Assembly: GCF_014647435.1 (NCBI RefSeq)
Contig: NZ_BMPE01000019.1
Span: forward strand, 1-56,322
Direction of reading: 5' to 3'
Origin: Deinococcus radiotolerans
Lineage (GTDB): Bacteria; Deinococcota; Deinococci; Deinococcales; Deinococcaceae
Length of the DNA stretch: 56,322 nucleotides
Part shown: one piece after another, positions 40,414 through 49,406 of the stretch
Position numbering within the stretch: position 1 is the stretch's first letter
Layout: the number at the start of each line of letters is the position of its first letter
The notes under the pieces: generated by a model
Seen by the model: the letters and a program-made list of their open reading frames with translations, nothing else
Databases searched by the model: none
Told to the model about the DNA's origin: nothing
Translations under genes and position numbers: made by a program

Positions 40414-41594
40414 CCGCCAGCGATCAGTTCATCCGCCACGCCACGCGCGGCCTGTGGGGCCAGAAGAAACGCGACGCGGCGCTGGAACTGCGCGGCGCGA
40501 TTGAGGACAAGATCTACCGCTACCAGCTCTGCGGCATGAATGCCGCTGACGCTGAACGGGCCGCGCTGCGTGACCTGGGCAGCCCCCACGTCATCGCCCG
40601 CGACCTGAACCGCGTGCATACCGCACCCGCTGCTATCCGTGTCACGCTCCTGCTGGGTGTGGTCGGGTTGCTGGGCGTGCAGGCGGTCGCGCAGATCCCG
40701 GCAGTCGGGTCAGCGTTCCGGGCTAAGGATCTTCAGGAGTGTCATGTACTCAGTCCAGAGGAGGTGGCCAGCATGACGCCCCCTGCACGAGCCCGCCTGC
40801 AACGCCTCTATGCGCAGTACGGCGGGCCAGAAGGCCTGAACACACAGTGCCGCAAAGGAGCGTTTCTCTTCCCACTCCTGAGCGTCAAGGATCTGCTGGC
40901 CGCCATGAAAACCGCGAAGGTACCTGTGTATGCCGAAACCTCGACGACCAGTGCGCTCGTCCTCAAGGGAAGCCAGACCGGTAATCCTCAGATCTCCTAC
41001 GTCACGGAACTGGTGGATGGACAGCCGTATGTGCCCAGTCGTGTGCTGATGGGGTTCGTGCGGTCCGTGACGGGCCAGCCGTTCACCCTGACCGGCCTGA
41101 CCAACCCGGTATTGACTATTGGCGCGGCCCGCATTCCCATCGGTACCGCGCAGGCTCCGGTACGCACGGTGGACATCCTGGGTGCAGGTCTGGCCGACGC
41201 GCGCCGGACAGACACTTCGCTGCCCCTGCCCGTGAATGTGATGCCCATTGACTCGACGTTCCTGTTCGATCCGGCCGTCCCGCAGCTGGCCGTGCCTGGG
41301 AAAGATGGTGAGATTTTCGCGGTGGTGCAGAACATCCGGCGCCTGAACCAGAAGGCCTTCAATGGTGGGGATGAATCGGAGACGCTGTGGGTGCGCGCCC
41401 GGCAGAACGGGCATATCGCTTTCACGGATGAAGTCACTCCGAACGTCCGGGTGGTGAACTCCCAGGTGGAACTTGATCAGGCGACTGCACGGGGCGTGAA
41501 GGCGGCCGTCGTGTATCGCGTGAATACCACGAACCTCCAGCGCCCGGTGTTGACGGCTGTTCCGGCGGTGCAGGTGCGGGTGGTGCGGCCCTGA
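40410..41594 (+). CDS. Membrane protein with N-terminal HAAS-like domain, paralogue B
   Basis: The 394-residue product repeats the layout of paralogue A: cytoplasmic HAAS-like domain (1-71), one membrane helix (about 76-95) and a large outer region. The outer regions keep only scattered motifs, such as LTGL-NPVL, TIGAARIPIGTAQAPV, DPAVPQLAVPG(K/Q)DG and VVYRVNTTNLQR. Two cysteines (in LQECHVL and NTQCRKG) match those of A and may form a disulfide. The start overlaps the stop of A (ATGA). Confidence 0.85.
   Translation: MTASDQFIRHATRGLWGQKKRDAALELRGAIEDKIYRYQLCGMNAADAERAALRDLGSPHVIARDLNRVHTAPAAIRVTLLLGVVGLLGVQAVAQIPAVGSAFRAKDLQECHVLSPEEVASMTPPARARLQRLYAQYGGPEGLNTQCRKGAFLFPLLSVKDLLAAMKTAKVPVYAETSTTSALVLKGSQTGNPQISYVTELVDGQPYVPSRVLMGFVRSVTGQPFTLTGLTNPVLTIGAARIPIGTAQAPVRTVDILGAGLADARRTDTSLPLPVNVMPIDSTFLFDPAVPQLAVPGKDGEIFAVVQNIRRLNQKAFNGGDESETLWVRARQNGHIAFTDEVTPNVRVVNSQVELDQATARGVKAAVVYRVNTTNLQRPVLTAVPAVQVRVVRP
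40422..40694 (+). repeat. Direct repeat copy 2, 5' part of paralogue B
   Basis: Partner of 39241-39513 (offset 1181 nt). It covers the cytoplasmic domain and membrane helix only. Confidence 0.9.
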
Positions 41595-41617
41595 CGACCT
41601 GCTTGCTTGGGGGGCGG

Positions 41618-41623
41618 TACGCT
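41618..41623 (+). promoter_or_regulatory. -10 box of the SRPBCC gene
   Basis: TACGCT lies 6 nt before the GTG at 41630 and decides that start over an upstream in-frame codon at 41603. Confidence 0.6.
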
Positions 41624-41629
41624 GCGGGC

Positions 41630-42082
41630 GTGCCGTCCCGTTCGTTTGAGCTGAGTGTGGATCTGCCCGTGTCGGGGGCGGTGGTGCTGGCGTTCCTGGT
41701 GGATCTGCGGCGTCACGTGGGGCTGCATGCGCTGATGGTGTCGGCCGAGGTGGTGGGTTCGGGTGTGGACGCGCGGGGCCGCTCGTGGACGGACTGGGTG
41801 GTGACGGACGCGCTGCCGCTGGGGCCGTGGCGGGTGCCGATGCGGTACCCGGCGCGACTGACAGCGGGGGACGGGGAGGTGTGGTCGGAGGTGCGCGCGG
41901 CGCTGGGCACGCACCTGAGCGTGCACTGGCAGGTGCTGGATCTGCCGGGGAGCGGGTCGCGGCTGGTCGAGGTGACGACCGTGACCGCGCCCGCGGTGAC
42001 GCTGGGCTACGCGGCGGGGCAGGCGCGATCGGCGCATGAGCGGACGTTCGCGCGGCTGCCAGGTGTGCTGGCCGCGCGTTGA
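41630..42082 (+). CDS. SRPBCC-fold protein
   Basis: The 150-residue product looks like the START/Bet v1-like SRPBCC fold. It begins with SRSFELSVDLPVSGAVVLAFLVDLRRH and has alternating beta strands with WTDWVV and VWSEVRAALG. It should bind a hydrophobic ligand; none can be named. Its last base is adjacent to the last base of convergent surE, with no gap. Confidence 0.78.
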   Translation: MPSRSFELSVDLPVSGAVVLAFLVDLRRHVGLHALMVSAEVVGSGVDARGRSWTDWVVTDALPLGPWRVPMRYPARLTAGDGEVWSEVRAALGTHLSVHWQVLDLPGSGSRLVEVTTVTAPAVTLGYAAGQARSAHERTFARLPGVLAAR

Positions 42083-42856
42083 TTACAGGGTGGGCAGCGC
42101 GGTTTCCAGGTCGTTCATGAGGTCGCGGGCGGTCAGGTCGATGCGGACGGGCGTGACGCTGATGAGGCCCGCCTCGACCGCGCCGTAGTCGGTGGCGGGA
42201 TCGTGCGCGTCTGGGGCAGTGCTCATGCCGGCGACCCAGTGGTACTCGCGGCCTTCGGGGTCCTGGCGGGTGACGATGGTGTCCTCCCAGCGGTGCTCGC
42301 CGACGCGGGTGACGCGCACGCCGCGGGGGGCGGATGCGGGGAAGTTCACGTTCAGGAGCGTGCGGGGCGGCAGGCCGCGCGCCAGGATGGTCTGCGCGAG
42401 TTGCGCGGCGTACGCAGCGCCCGCCGTGAAGTCGTACTCTCCGGCGGGCGTGGCGCGCTGACTGAACGCGATGGCGGGCACGCCGAAACTCATGCCTTCG
42501 ATGGCGGCGGCGACGGTGCCGGAGTGCGTCAGGTCGTCGCCGAGGTTCGGGCCGAGGTTGATGCCGCTGACAATCAGGTCTGGCGTGCCGGTCAGGTGGA
42601 TGCCCAGCACCACGCAGTCGGCGGGCGTGCCGTCCACGCGGTAGGCGGGGATGTCGCCGAAGCCGGCGCTGGCGGTGTGCTTGAAGCGCAGCGGGCGGCG
42701 GATGGTGATGCCGTGCCCGACGGCGCTCTGTTCCACGTCGGGGGCGCTGACGATCACGTCCGCGAAGGTGCTCATGGCCTGCGCGAGGGCCTTGATGCCG
42801 GGACTGAAGATGCCGTCGTCGTTCGCGACGAGCACGCGGGGGCGCGGGGTGGTCAT
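42083..42856 (-). CDS. surE: 5'/3'-nucleotidase SurE
   Basis: This metal-dependent phosphatase removes phosphate from nucleoside monophosphates and supports stationary-phase survival. The 257-residue product has the metal site NDDG (12-15), S43 region in APDVEQSAVGHG, and SGINLGPNLGDD, the hallmark SurE motifs. TACCCT (42864-42869) lies 7 nt before the ATG. Confidence 0.96.
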   Translation of the reverse strand: MTTPRPRVLVANDDGIFSPGIKALAQAMSTFADVIVSAPDVEQSAVGHGITIRRPLRFKHTASAGFGDIPAYRVDGTPADCVVLGIHLTGTPDLIVSGINLGPNLGDDLTHSGTVAAAIEGMSFGVPAIAFSQRATPAGEYDFTAGAAYAAQLAQTILARGLPPRTLLNVNFPASAPRGVRVTRVGEHRWEDTIVTRQDPEGREYHWVAGMSTAPDAHDPATDYGAVEAGLISVTPVRIDLTARDLMNDLETALPTL

Positions 42857-42863
42857 GCGGGTC

Positions 42864-42869
42864 AGGGTA
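42864..42869 (-). promoter_or_regulatory. -10 box of surE
   Basis: TACCCT on the minus strand lies 7 nt before the ATG at 42856. Confidence 0.6.
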
Positions 42870-42918
42870 GCGCGCCCCCGGTCAGGGGGAGGTGGCGCGG
42901 ACGGTGGGCGGGCGGGCG

Positions 42919-42924
42919 TACGCT
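42919..42924 (+). promoter_or_regulatory. -10 box of the secreted 136-residue protein gene
   Basis: TACGCT lies 5 nt before the ATG at 42930. Confidence 0.55.
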
Positions 42925-42929
42925 GGGGT

Positions 42930-43340
42930 ATGGGTCACCTGCGGGTGTGGGCGCTGATTGGGCTGGGGTCGCTGGCGGTGGCGGGGGATTTCCCGGCGCT
43001 GACGCACGTGGAGCAGGTGCGCGCCGCGAAGGGTCGGCCGGTGGTGGTGCAGCGGGTGGCGTGCCTGGCGCCGGACCGGCCGGCGTTGGCGGCGGCGTTG
43101 ACGCTGGAGGACGCGGGGCCGATGGCGTGGCAGGTGACGCAGCTGGCCACGAATGACGCGGGGGCCGAGGTGCTGGGGGTGGGGCGGAGCCTGCCGCAGA
43201 TCGCGCCGCATTATCAGCGGTACGTGGCGCAGGGGCAGCCGGTGGGGCGGCTGACGTTCGCGGCGCTGCTGGGCACGTGGCGGCTGTTCGGGTTGAAGTT
43301 CAGCTGGGAGAACGTCACGTATCACTGCGCGCTGTCCTGA
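42930..43340 (+). CDS. Small secreted protein of unknown function
   Basis: The 136-residue product has a short signal-like N-terminus (MGHLRVWALIGLGSLAVAGDF). Its mature part has only two cysteines (in RVACLAPD and VTYHCALS), which may form a disulfide. I recognise no family. Confidence 0.7.
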   Translation: MGHLRVWALIGLGSLAVAGDFPALTHVEQVRAAKGRPVVVQRVACLAPDRPALAAALTLEDAGPMAWQVTQLATNDAGAEVLGVGRSLPQIAPHYQRYVAQGQPVGRLTFAALLGTWRLFGLKFSWENVTYHCALS

Positions 43341-43428
43341 ACTGGGCGGGGATGAATGCGTCTGAAGCTGCCTCCCACGCGGGCCGGGGGCGTGGATGCG
43401 ACGGTGAGCGTCACAGGAGGCGTTGATC

Positions 43429-44001
43429 ATGCTCAAGTCGCACCGCCCGCCCGCGCACGTCCTGGAGGACGCTGTCAGTGATCACGATGCGCTGGAGGTG
43501 GCCGCCGAGACCCTTCAGGGGCTGTTGAAGGCGGCGGAGGGGTCGCTGCCGCCCGCGCTGCTGGACGCCCTACATGGTGAGGGGGTGGGGCACCCGCTGC
43601 ATCCGATTCTGGTGCACCTGCCGCTGGGCGGGTGGGTGGTGGCGGCGGCCCTGGATCACCTGCCGGCCCCGGAGCCGGGTGCGTATGACCGCGCGGCGGA
43701 CGCGGCGCTGCTTCTCTCGACGCTGGGCGCGGTGGGGACCATCGGGACCGGGTGGCTGGACTGGTCGAACACGCGCGGCGAGGCGCGGCGGACTGGGCTG
43801 GTGCACGGCGCGCTGAATGAGGTGGCGTTCTTCCTGAACGTGGGCTCGCTGCTGGCGCGGCGCCGGGGTCGGCGGGGGCTGGGGAAGCTGCTGTCGGGCG
43901 CGGGCCTGGGGCTGGCGGTTGCGGGTGGGTTCCTGGGTGGGGAGCTGGTGTACCGGCATGGGCTGGGGGTGGGGCGCACCCTGGCGCACCGGCAGGGTTG
44001 A
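43429..44001 (+). CDS. DUF2231-like membrane protein
   Basis: The 190-residue product has a soluble N-terminus (1-50) and then four helices. GHPLHPILVHLPLGGWV and the histidines in the next helices are typical of DUF2231, whose function is unknown but is sometimes linked to heme or redox proteins. GGAGG (43416-43420) sets the ATG at 43429; a TTG six nt earlier is too close to it. Confidence 0.84.
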   Translation: MLKSHRPPAHVLEDAVSDHDALEVAAETLQGLLKAAEGSLPPALLDALHGEGVGHPLHPILVHLPLGGWVVAAALDHLPAPEPGAYDRAADAALLLSTLGAVGTIGTGWLDWSNTRGEARRTGLVHGALNEVAFFLNVGSLLARRRGRRGLGKLLSGAGLGLAVAGGFLGGELVYRHGLGVGRTLAHRQG

Positions 44002-44030
44002 CCGCGCACACTGGGCACGTGGGGCCGCGC

Positions 44031-44036
44031 TAGCAT
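44031..44036 (+). promoter_or_regulatory. -10 box of the hotdog thioesterase gene
   Basis: TAGCAT lies 6 nt before the ATG at 44043. Confidence 0.6.
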
Positions 44037-44042
44037 GCGCGC

Positions 44043-44507
44043 ATGACGCTGCACCCGGACCTGAACTTCCCGACCGCGCATGAGCTGGACACCCTGAGCC
44101 CGGAGGTGCTGGCGGCGCGCATGAACGCCCTGTCGGGCACGCTGGGCGCGAGGCTGGGGATTGAGTTCACGGCCGTGTCGCGCGAGCGGGTGGTGGCGCG
44201 CATGCCGGTGGAGGGCAACCGGCAACCGGCGGGGCGGCTGCACGGCGGGGCGAACCTGGCGCTGGCGGAGGAACTGGCCAGCGTGGGGTCGTGGATGAAC
44301 CTGGACCCGGCGCGGCAGGTGGCGGTGGGCGTGGACCTGAGCGGCACGCATGTGCGTGGCGTGACCGGCGGCTGGGTGACGGGTGAGGGCACCCTGGCGT
44401 ACCGGGGCCGGACAGTGCTGGTCTGGAGTATCGAGATCCGTGACGAGCGGGGCCGCGTGACGAGCATGGCGCGCTGCACCTGCAACGTGATCGCCACGGG
44501 CGCGTAA
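44043..44507 (+). CDS. Hotdog-fold thioesterase, PaaI-like
   Basis: The 154-residue product has the PaaI/HGG layout: GRLHGGANLALAEELASVGS contains the HGG motif with the following catalytic acidic residue. VGVDLSGTHVRGV forms the next strand. It should hydrolyse an acyl-CoA, possibly 1,4-dihydroxy-2-naphthoyl-CoA or phenylacetate intermediates; the context does not say which. Confidence 0.87.
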   Translation: MTLHPDLNFPTAHELDTLSPEVLAARMNALSGTLGARLGIEFTAVSRERVVARMPVEGNRQPAGRLHGGANLALAEELASVGSWMNLDPARQVAVGVDLSGTHVRGVTGGWVTGEGTLAYRGRTVLVWSIEIRDERGRVTSMARCTCNVIATGA

Positions 44508-44509
44508 GA

Positions 44510-44538
44510 ACCGCCCCCCGCAACACGCGGGGGGCGGT
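44510..44538. terminator. Bidirectional terminator between convergent genes
   Basis: A perfect 12-bp stem (ACCGCCCCCCGC and its complement, 5-nt loop) lies between the thioesterase and csaB stops. On the minus strand it is followed by TCTTACG. Confidence 0.7.
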
Positions 44539-44551
44539 ATGGGCGGGGCGC

Positions 44552-45523
44552 TCAGCGATTCAGGGCGCGGCTGAAGCTCTGCGCGGCGCGCAGGCGCATG
44601 TCCTCAATGGCGGTCCAGTCGGGCAGGCGGCGGCTCAGGGCTTCCTCCGCGACCCGCTGGGCGTTCAGGTGGATGGGGTGGGCGGGGGCGCCCGCGTCGT
44701 CGCAGAAGCCCTGCACCTTGGGGTCGTACGCGACGCCACTGAAGGGCGTGTCGCTGGCGGCGGCCAGGATGACGGCGTGCAGGCGCACGCCGATCACGTA
44801 GCCACTCCCGGCGATGGCGTCGAGCGCGACCTGCGGGTCGCGGGTGCTGAGCACGTCGTCCGCGCCGAGGCTGTGGGCGGCCGCGTCGTCATGGTCGGGC
44901 ATGAAGCTCAGGGTGGTCACGCGGCGGCCCTCGGCCTGCAGCTGACGCACGACGTCTTTCAGGGCCTCGGTGGCCTCGGTGACGTCGCCGCGCGGGGCGA
45001 TGATCACGCGCTGCAGGTCGCGCTGCACGCCGGGCGTAGGCGCCAGGAGCAGCGCGGGGTCGCCGCCCAGTTCCGCGCGGATGCCCAGGGCGTCCAGGGT
45101 GTCCAGGCTGCCGCGATCGCGGACGATGACGGGCACGCCGCGTAGCGAGCGGGCCACGCGGCGGCCACCTTCGGGCGTCAGGGGGCCGATGCTCTGGTTG
45201 AACACGACCACGCGGCGGCGCAGCAGTTTCGCCAGGCGGATGACACTCAGGTAGTACGTGAGGTTGCGGGCGCTGGTCCTGTCCTGCAGCAGGCCGCCGC
45301 CGCCGGAGAGCACCACCTGTGAGCGCAGCAGCGCCCCGATCAGCGCGGCGGGCTGCATGCGGGCCTCGCTGTCGCAGTCGTAGGTGCGGGCGGTCTCCTC
45401 GGGGGTGTTGGAGAGCAGCAGGGGGCGCGCGCCGTACTTGCGCAGCTCGCGGGTGATGGCCAGCGCGATGGCCTCGTCGCCGGTGTTGCCGAAGCCGTAG
45501 TAGCCGCTGACGGTGACCTTCAC
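44552..45523 (-). CDS. csaB: Polysaccharide pyruvyl transferase CsaB
   Basis: The enzyme adds pyruvate ketals to a secondary cell-wall polysaccharide so that SLH-domain S-layer proteins can bind. The 323-residue product has SGYYGFGNTGDEAIALAI at the start, SGGGGLLQDRTS, FNQSIGPL and the late VIGVRLHAVILAA motif, all typical. The GTG start overlaps the upstream DUF5693 stop (GTGA), so the two are coupled. Deinococcus has SLH-type S-layer proteins, which fits. Confidence 0.92.
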   Translation of the reverse strand: MKVTVSGYYGFGNTGDEAIALAITRELRKYGARPLLLSNTPEETARTYDCDSEARMQPAALIGALLRSQVVLSGGGGLLQDRTSARNLTYYLSVIRLAKLLRRRVVVFNQSIGPLTPEGGRRVARSLRGVPVIVRDRGSLDTLDALGIRAELGGDPALLLAPTPGVQRDLQRVIIAPRGDVTEATEALKDVVRQLQAEGRRVTTLSFMPDHDDAAAHSLGADDVLSTRDPQVALDAIAGSGYVIGVRLHAVILAAASDTPFSGVAYDPKVQGFCDDAGAPAHPIHLNAQRVAEEALSRRLPDWTAIEDMRLRAAQSFSRALNR

Positions 45524-47376
45524 GCGCGCGCCTCGGGGGTGGGGGCGTGGCCGTAGGTGCGCCACAGGTGCAGCGCCGCCCGGACGAGCTGCACCATGAT
45601 CAGGCCGGCGATCAGGCCGACGCCCAGCCCCAGGAAGCAGCGCTGGGCGCTGATCAGCAGCGGCGTGTGGAAGTGACTGAAGGTGTTCAGGATGCTGGAC
45701 TGCCCGACCACGCCGCCCAGGATCAGCAGCGCCCCGAAGTATCCGGGGAGCACGCCACTCAGGCCCAGGAGGCCCAGGGGGTGTCCGGCCATTTCCTTGA
45801 AGCGGGGGCGGACCAGGGTGTCTTGCAGGTCCTGGCGGATCTTGGCCTCGGTGTCGCTGACGCCCGCGCCGGTGGTGTTGCCGCGCCGCAGGAACACCAG
45901 GGCGAACACGCCCGCGGCGATGGCCATGATCAGGATGTCCCCCAGCTTGATAGGGGCGCCGTACACGTCACTGATGGTCTTGCGCAGGTCCTGGCGGGGC
46001 AGGAAGCTCGCGGCGACCAGCAGCAGCGGCAGGAGCAGGGTCAGGCCCACGCCGCGGAAGGGTTCGAGGCCCAGCACGCTGTCTTTCGTGGCGCCCAGCG
46101 CGGAGACGAACAGCACGCCGGTCAGGCTCAGGCCGGTGGCGATGAACCAGTCACTCATGCGCGCGCGGCGCAGCACGAGGCCCAGCGCGGGGAAGGTCAC
46201 GGCGGCGATCAGGGCGACGCCGGCGTAGGGGTTGAATTTGTTCATCACGAGCGCCAGGAGGCCGCTGGCGGCCGCGGCGATCAGGCCCAGTCGCAGCAGC
46301 GGGAAGCTCAGGCCCAGCAGCAGCAGCGCGGCGACGGGGCCGATGAGGCTCAGGGTGCGCAGCAGGGTGTTCTCGTGGAAGGGTTCGATGACGGGCTGCG
46401 TGATCTTCACACCGGACTTGCCGAGCAGTTCGGTGGTGCGCCGGAGCAGGTCGTCGGTCTCGTTGATGGTGGGGTAGGGGCGGACGTACAGTAGGCGCAT
46501 GCTGCGCTCGCGCGCGGCGAGGTTGTACTTGCTGGCCAGCGTGATGGGGTCCAGGCGGTTTTGCCAGGCGGCGTTCACGCTGAAGGTGCGCGCGCCGCCG
46601 TGCGTGGCGACCAGGGTGTCCAGGCCGCGCTGCGGGGTGGCCTCGATCAGGGCGGGGACGCGCTGGCCCAGGCGCTCGTTGATCTGCGCGAGCAGTTCGG
46701 GGGTGCGCGCGCCGATGACTTCCTCGCCGTTGAACAGGACGAAGGGCACGTCGGGCCAGTCCGCGCCGGGCTCGCGCACGGCGTCGTCCGCGTAGGGGCG
46801 GTAGACGGGCATCAGGCCGCGCGCTTTCAGCTGCTGTAGCAGCTGCTCGTCCGGCCCGACCGGCAGGAAGGTGGGGTCGGTGGGCCACTCGGTCCAGGTC
46901 TGCCCGTCCACCTGCACGGTGCGGGTGGGAATGGTGTAGCGCGCCGGGAGCGACTCGGCCACGCCCGGTTTCAGGGACCGCAGGTAGAAGTTGCGGGGAC
47001 TGACGGCCGCGTCGCCCGTCTCGGCGCGCAGGTCCGCGCCGGATTTCAGGTACAGTTCGCCGCGCTGCGCGAGGTTCCCGATGACGTCCTCGTACATGCC
47101 GACACCGTTGACGCCGAGGCTTTGGTAGTGTGCGAGGAGTTCCTGCGGGTCGCGGCCGAAGCGGCGGGCCTGCGTGACGACCGCCGGGTAGTCCATGACG
47201 AGCGCGGCCGTCTTCTGCGACTGCTCGTAGCTGACGCGCCCGAACGCGAGGATCAGGGCGGGAATGGCGCTCAGGAAGATCAGGCCCAGCAGCAGCGGCG
47301 TCAGGGGGTGCCGGGTGGGGGCCGGGACGGTCATGCCGGTCGCGGTGGGCGGGGTGGGGTCAGCGGGCTGGGTCAC
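45520..47376 (-). CDS. DUF5693 family membrane protein
   Basis: The 618-residue product has an N-terminal helix (about 28-48), a large outer domain (about 50-345) and then about eight or nine membrane helices. The outer part holds FGRDPQELLAHYQSLGVNGVGMYED and LLYVRPYPTINETDDLL. It is translationally coupled to csaB, so a role in export or assembly of the pyruvylated polymer is likely. I prefer the GTG at 47376 because TAGGAT lies 7 nt upstream; the ATG at 47385 is the alternative and adds three residues. Confidence 0.88.
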   Translation of the reverse strand: MTQPADPTPPTATGMTVPAPTRHPLTPLLLGLIFLSAIPALILAFGRVSYEQSQKTAALVMDYPAVVTQARRFGRDPQELLAHYQSLGVNGVGMYEDVIGNLAQRGELYLKSGADLRAETGDAAVSPRNFYLRSLKPGVAESLPARYTIPTRTVQVDGQTWTEWPTDPTFLPVGPDEQLLQQLKARGLMPVYRPYADDAVREPGADWPDVPFVLFNGEEVIGARTPELLAQINERLGQRVPALIEATPQRGLDTLVATHGGARTFSVNAAWQNRLDPITLASKYNLAARERSMRLLYVRPYPTINETDDLLRRTTELLGKSGVKITQPVIEPFHENTLLRTLSLIGPVAALLLLGLSFPLLRLGLIAAAASGLLALVMNKFNPYAGVALIAAVTFPALGLVLRRARMSDWFIATGLSLTGVLFVSALGATKDSVLGLEPFRGVGLTLLLPLLLVAASFLPRQDLRKTISDVYGAPIKLGDILIMAIAAGVFALVFLRRGNTTGAGVSDTEAKIRQDLQDTLVRPRFKEMAGHPLGLLGLSGVLPGYFGALLILGGVVGQSSILNTFSHFHTPLLISAQRCFLGLGVGLIAGLIMVQLVRAALHLWRTYGHAPTPEARA

Positions 47377-47435
47377 AGGGCACATCCTAATTGCAGGGAA
47401 TTGACCGGGTGCGGGCGCGGTCGGAACAGCTGAGC

Positions 47436-47464
47436 ATGACGCCGGGCGGGGCCTGTGGCGTCAT
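47436..47464 (-). terminator. Hairpin after udk
   Basis: A perfect 8-bp stem (ATGACGCC/GGCGTCAT) lies 27 nt past the udk stop on the minus strand, without a T-tract. Confidence 0.45.
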
Positions 47465-47490
47465 TCGAAAGTGCAGGTGGGGGACCCGGC

Positions 47491-49151
<1,661 letters not shown>

Positions 49152-49406
49152 ATCACTCCTGTTGTGGCGCTGAGCCTGGCGGGTGGGGCCGCCCTCAGCG
49201 CGGGGTCGCCCCGCAGGGTAGCACCCCTTTACCGGGGCAGGTGGCCTGCCCTGAAAGAACGCTGTCAGACGCGCCGGGGCACGCTTGCTGTCATGCCCAC
49301 ATGTGCGCCGAGCTCGCATGCTTACGGTCCGCGGTGGCCGTGGGAAGAACACCGCGTCACGCCAACAGGAAGTCGCTTACAATGTGGCGCACAAAGGGGG
49401 AATTGA
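49152..49406. other. Divergent intergenic region
   Basis: This 255-nt region separates the dehydrogenase-like gene (minus) from the E2-like gene (plus). A TACAAT -10 box (49378-49383) and GGGGGA SD serve the plus gene. I see no small gene. Confidence 0.5.
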
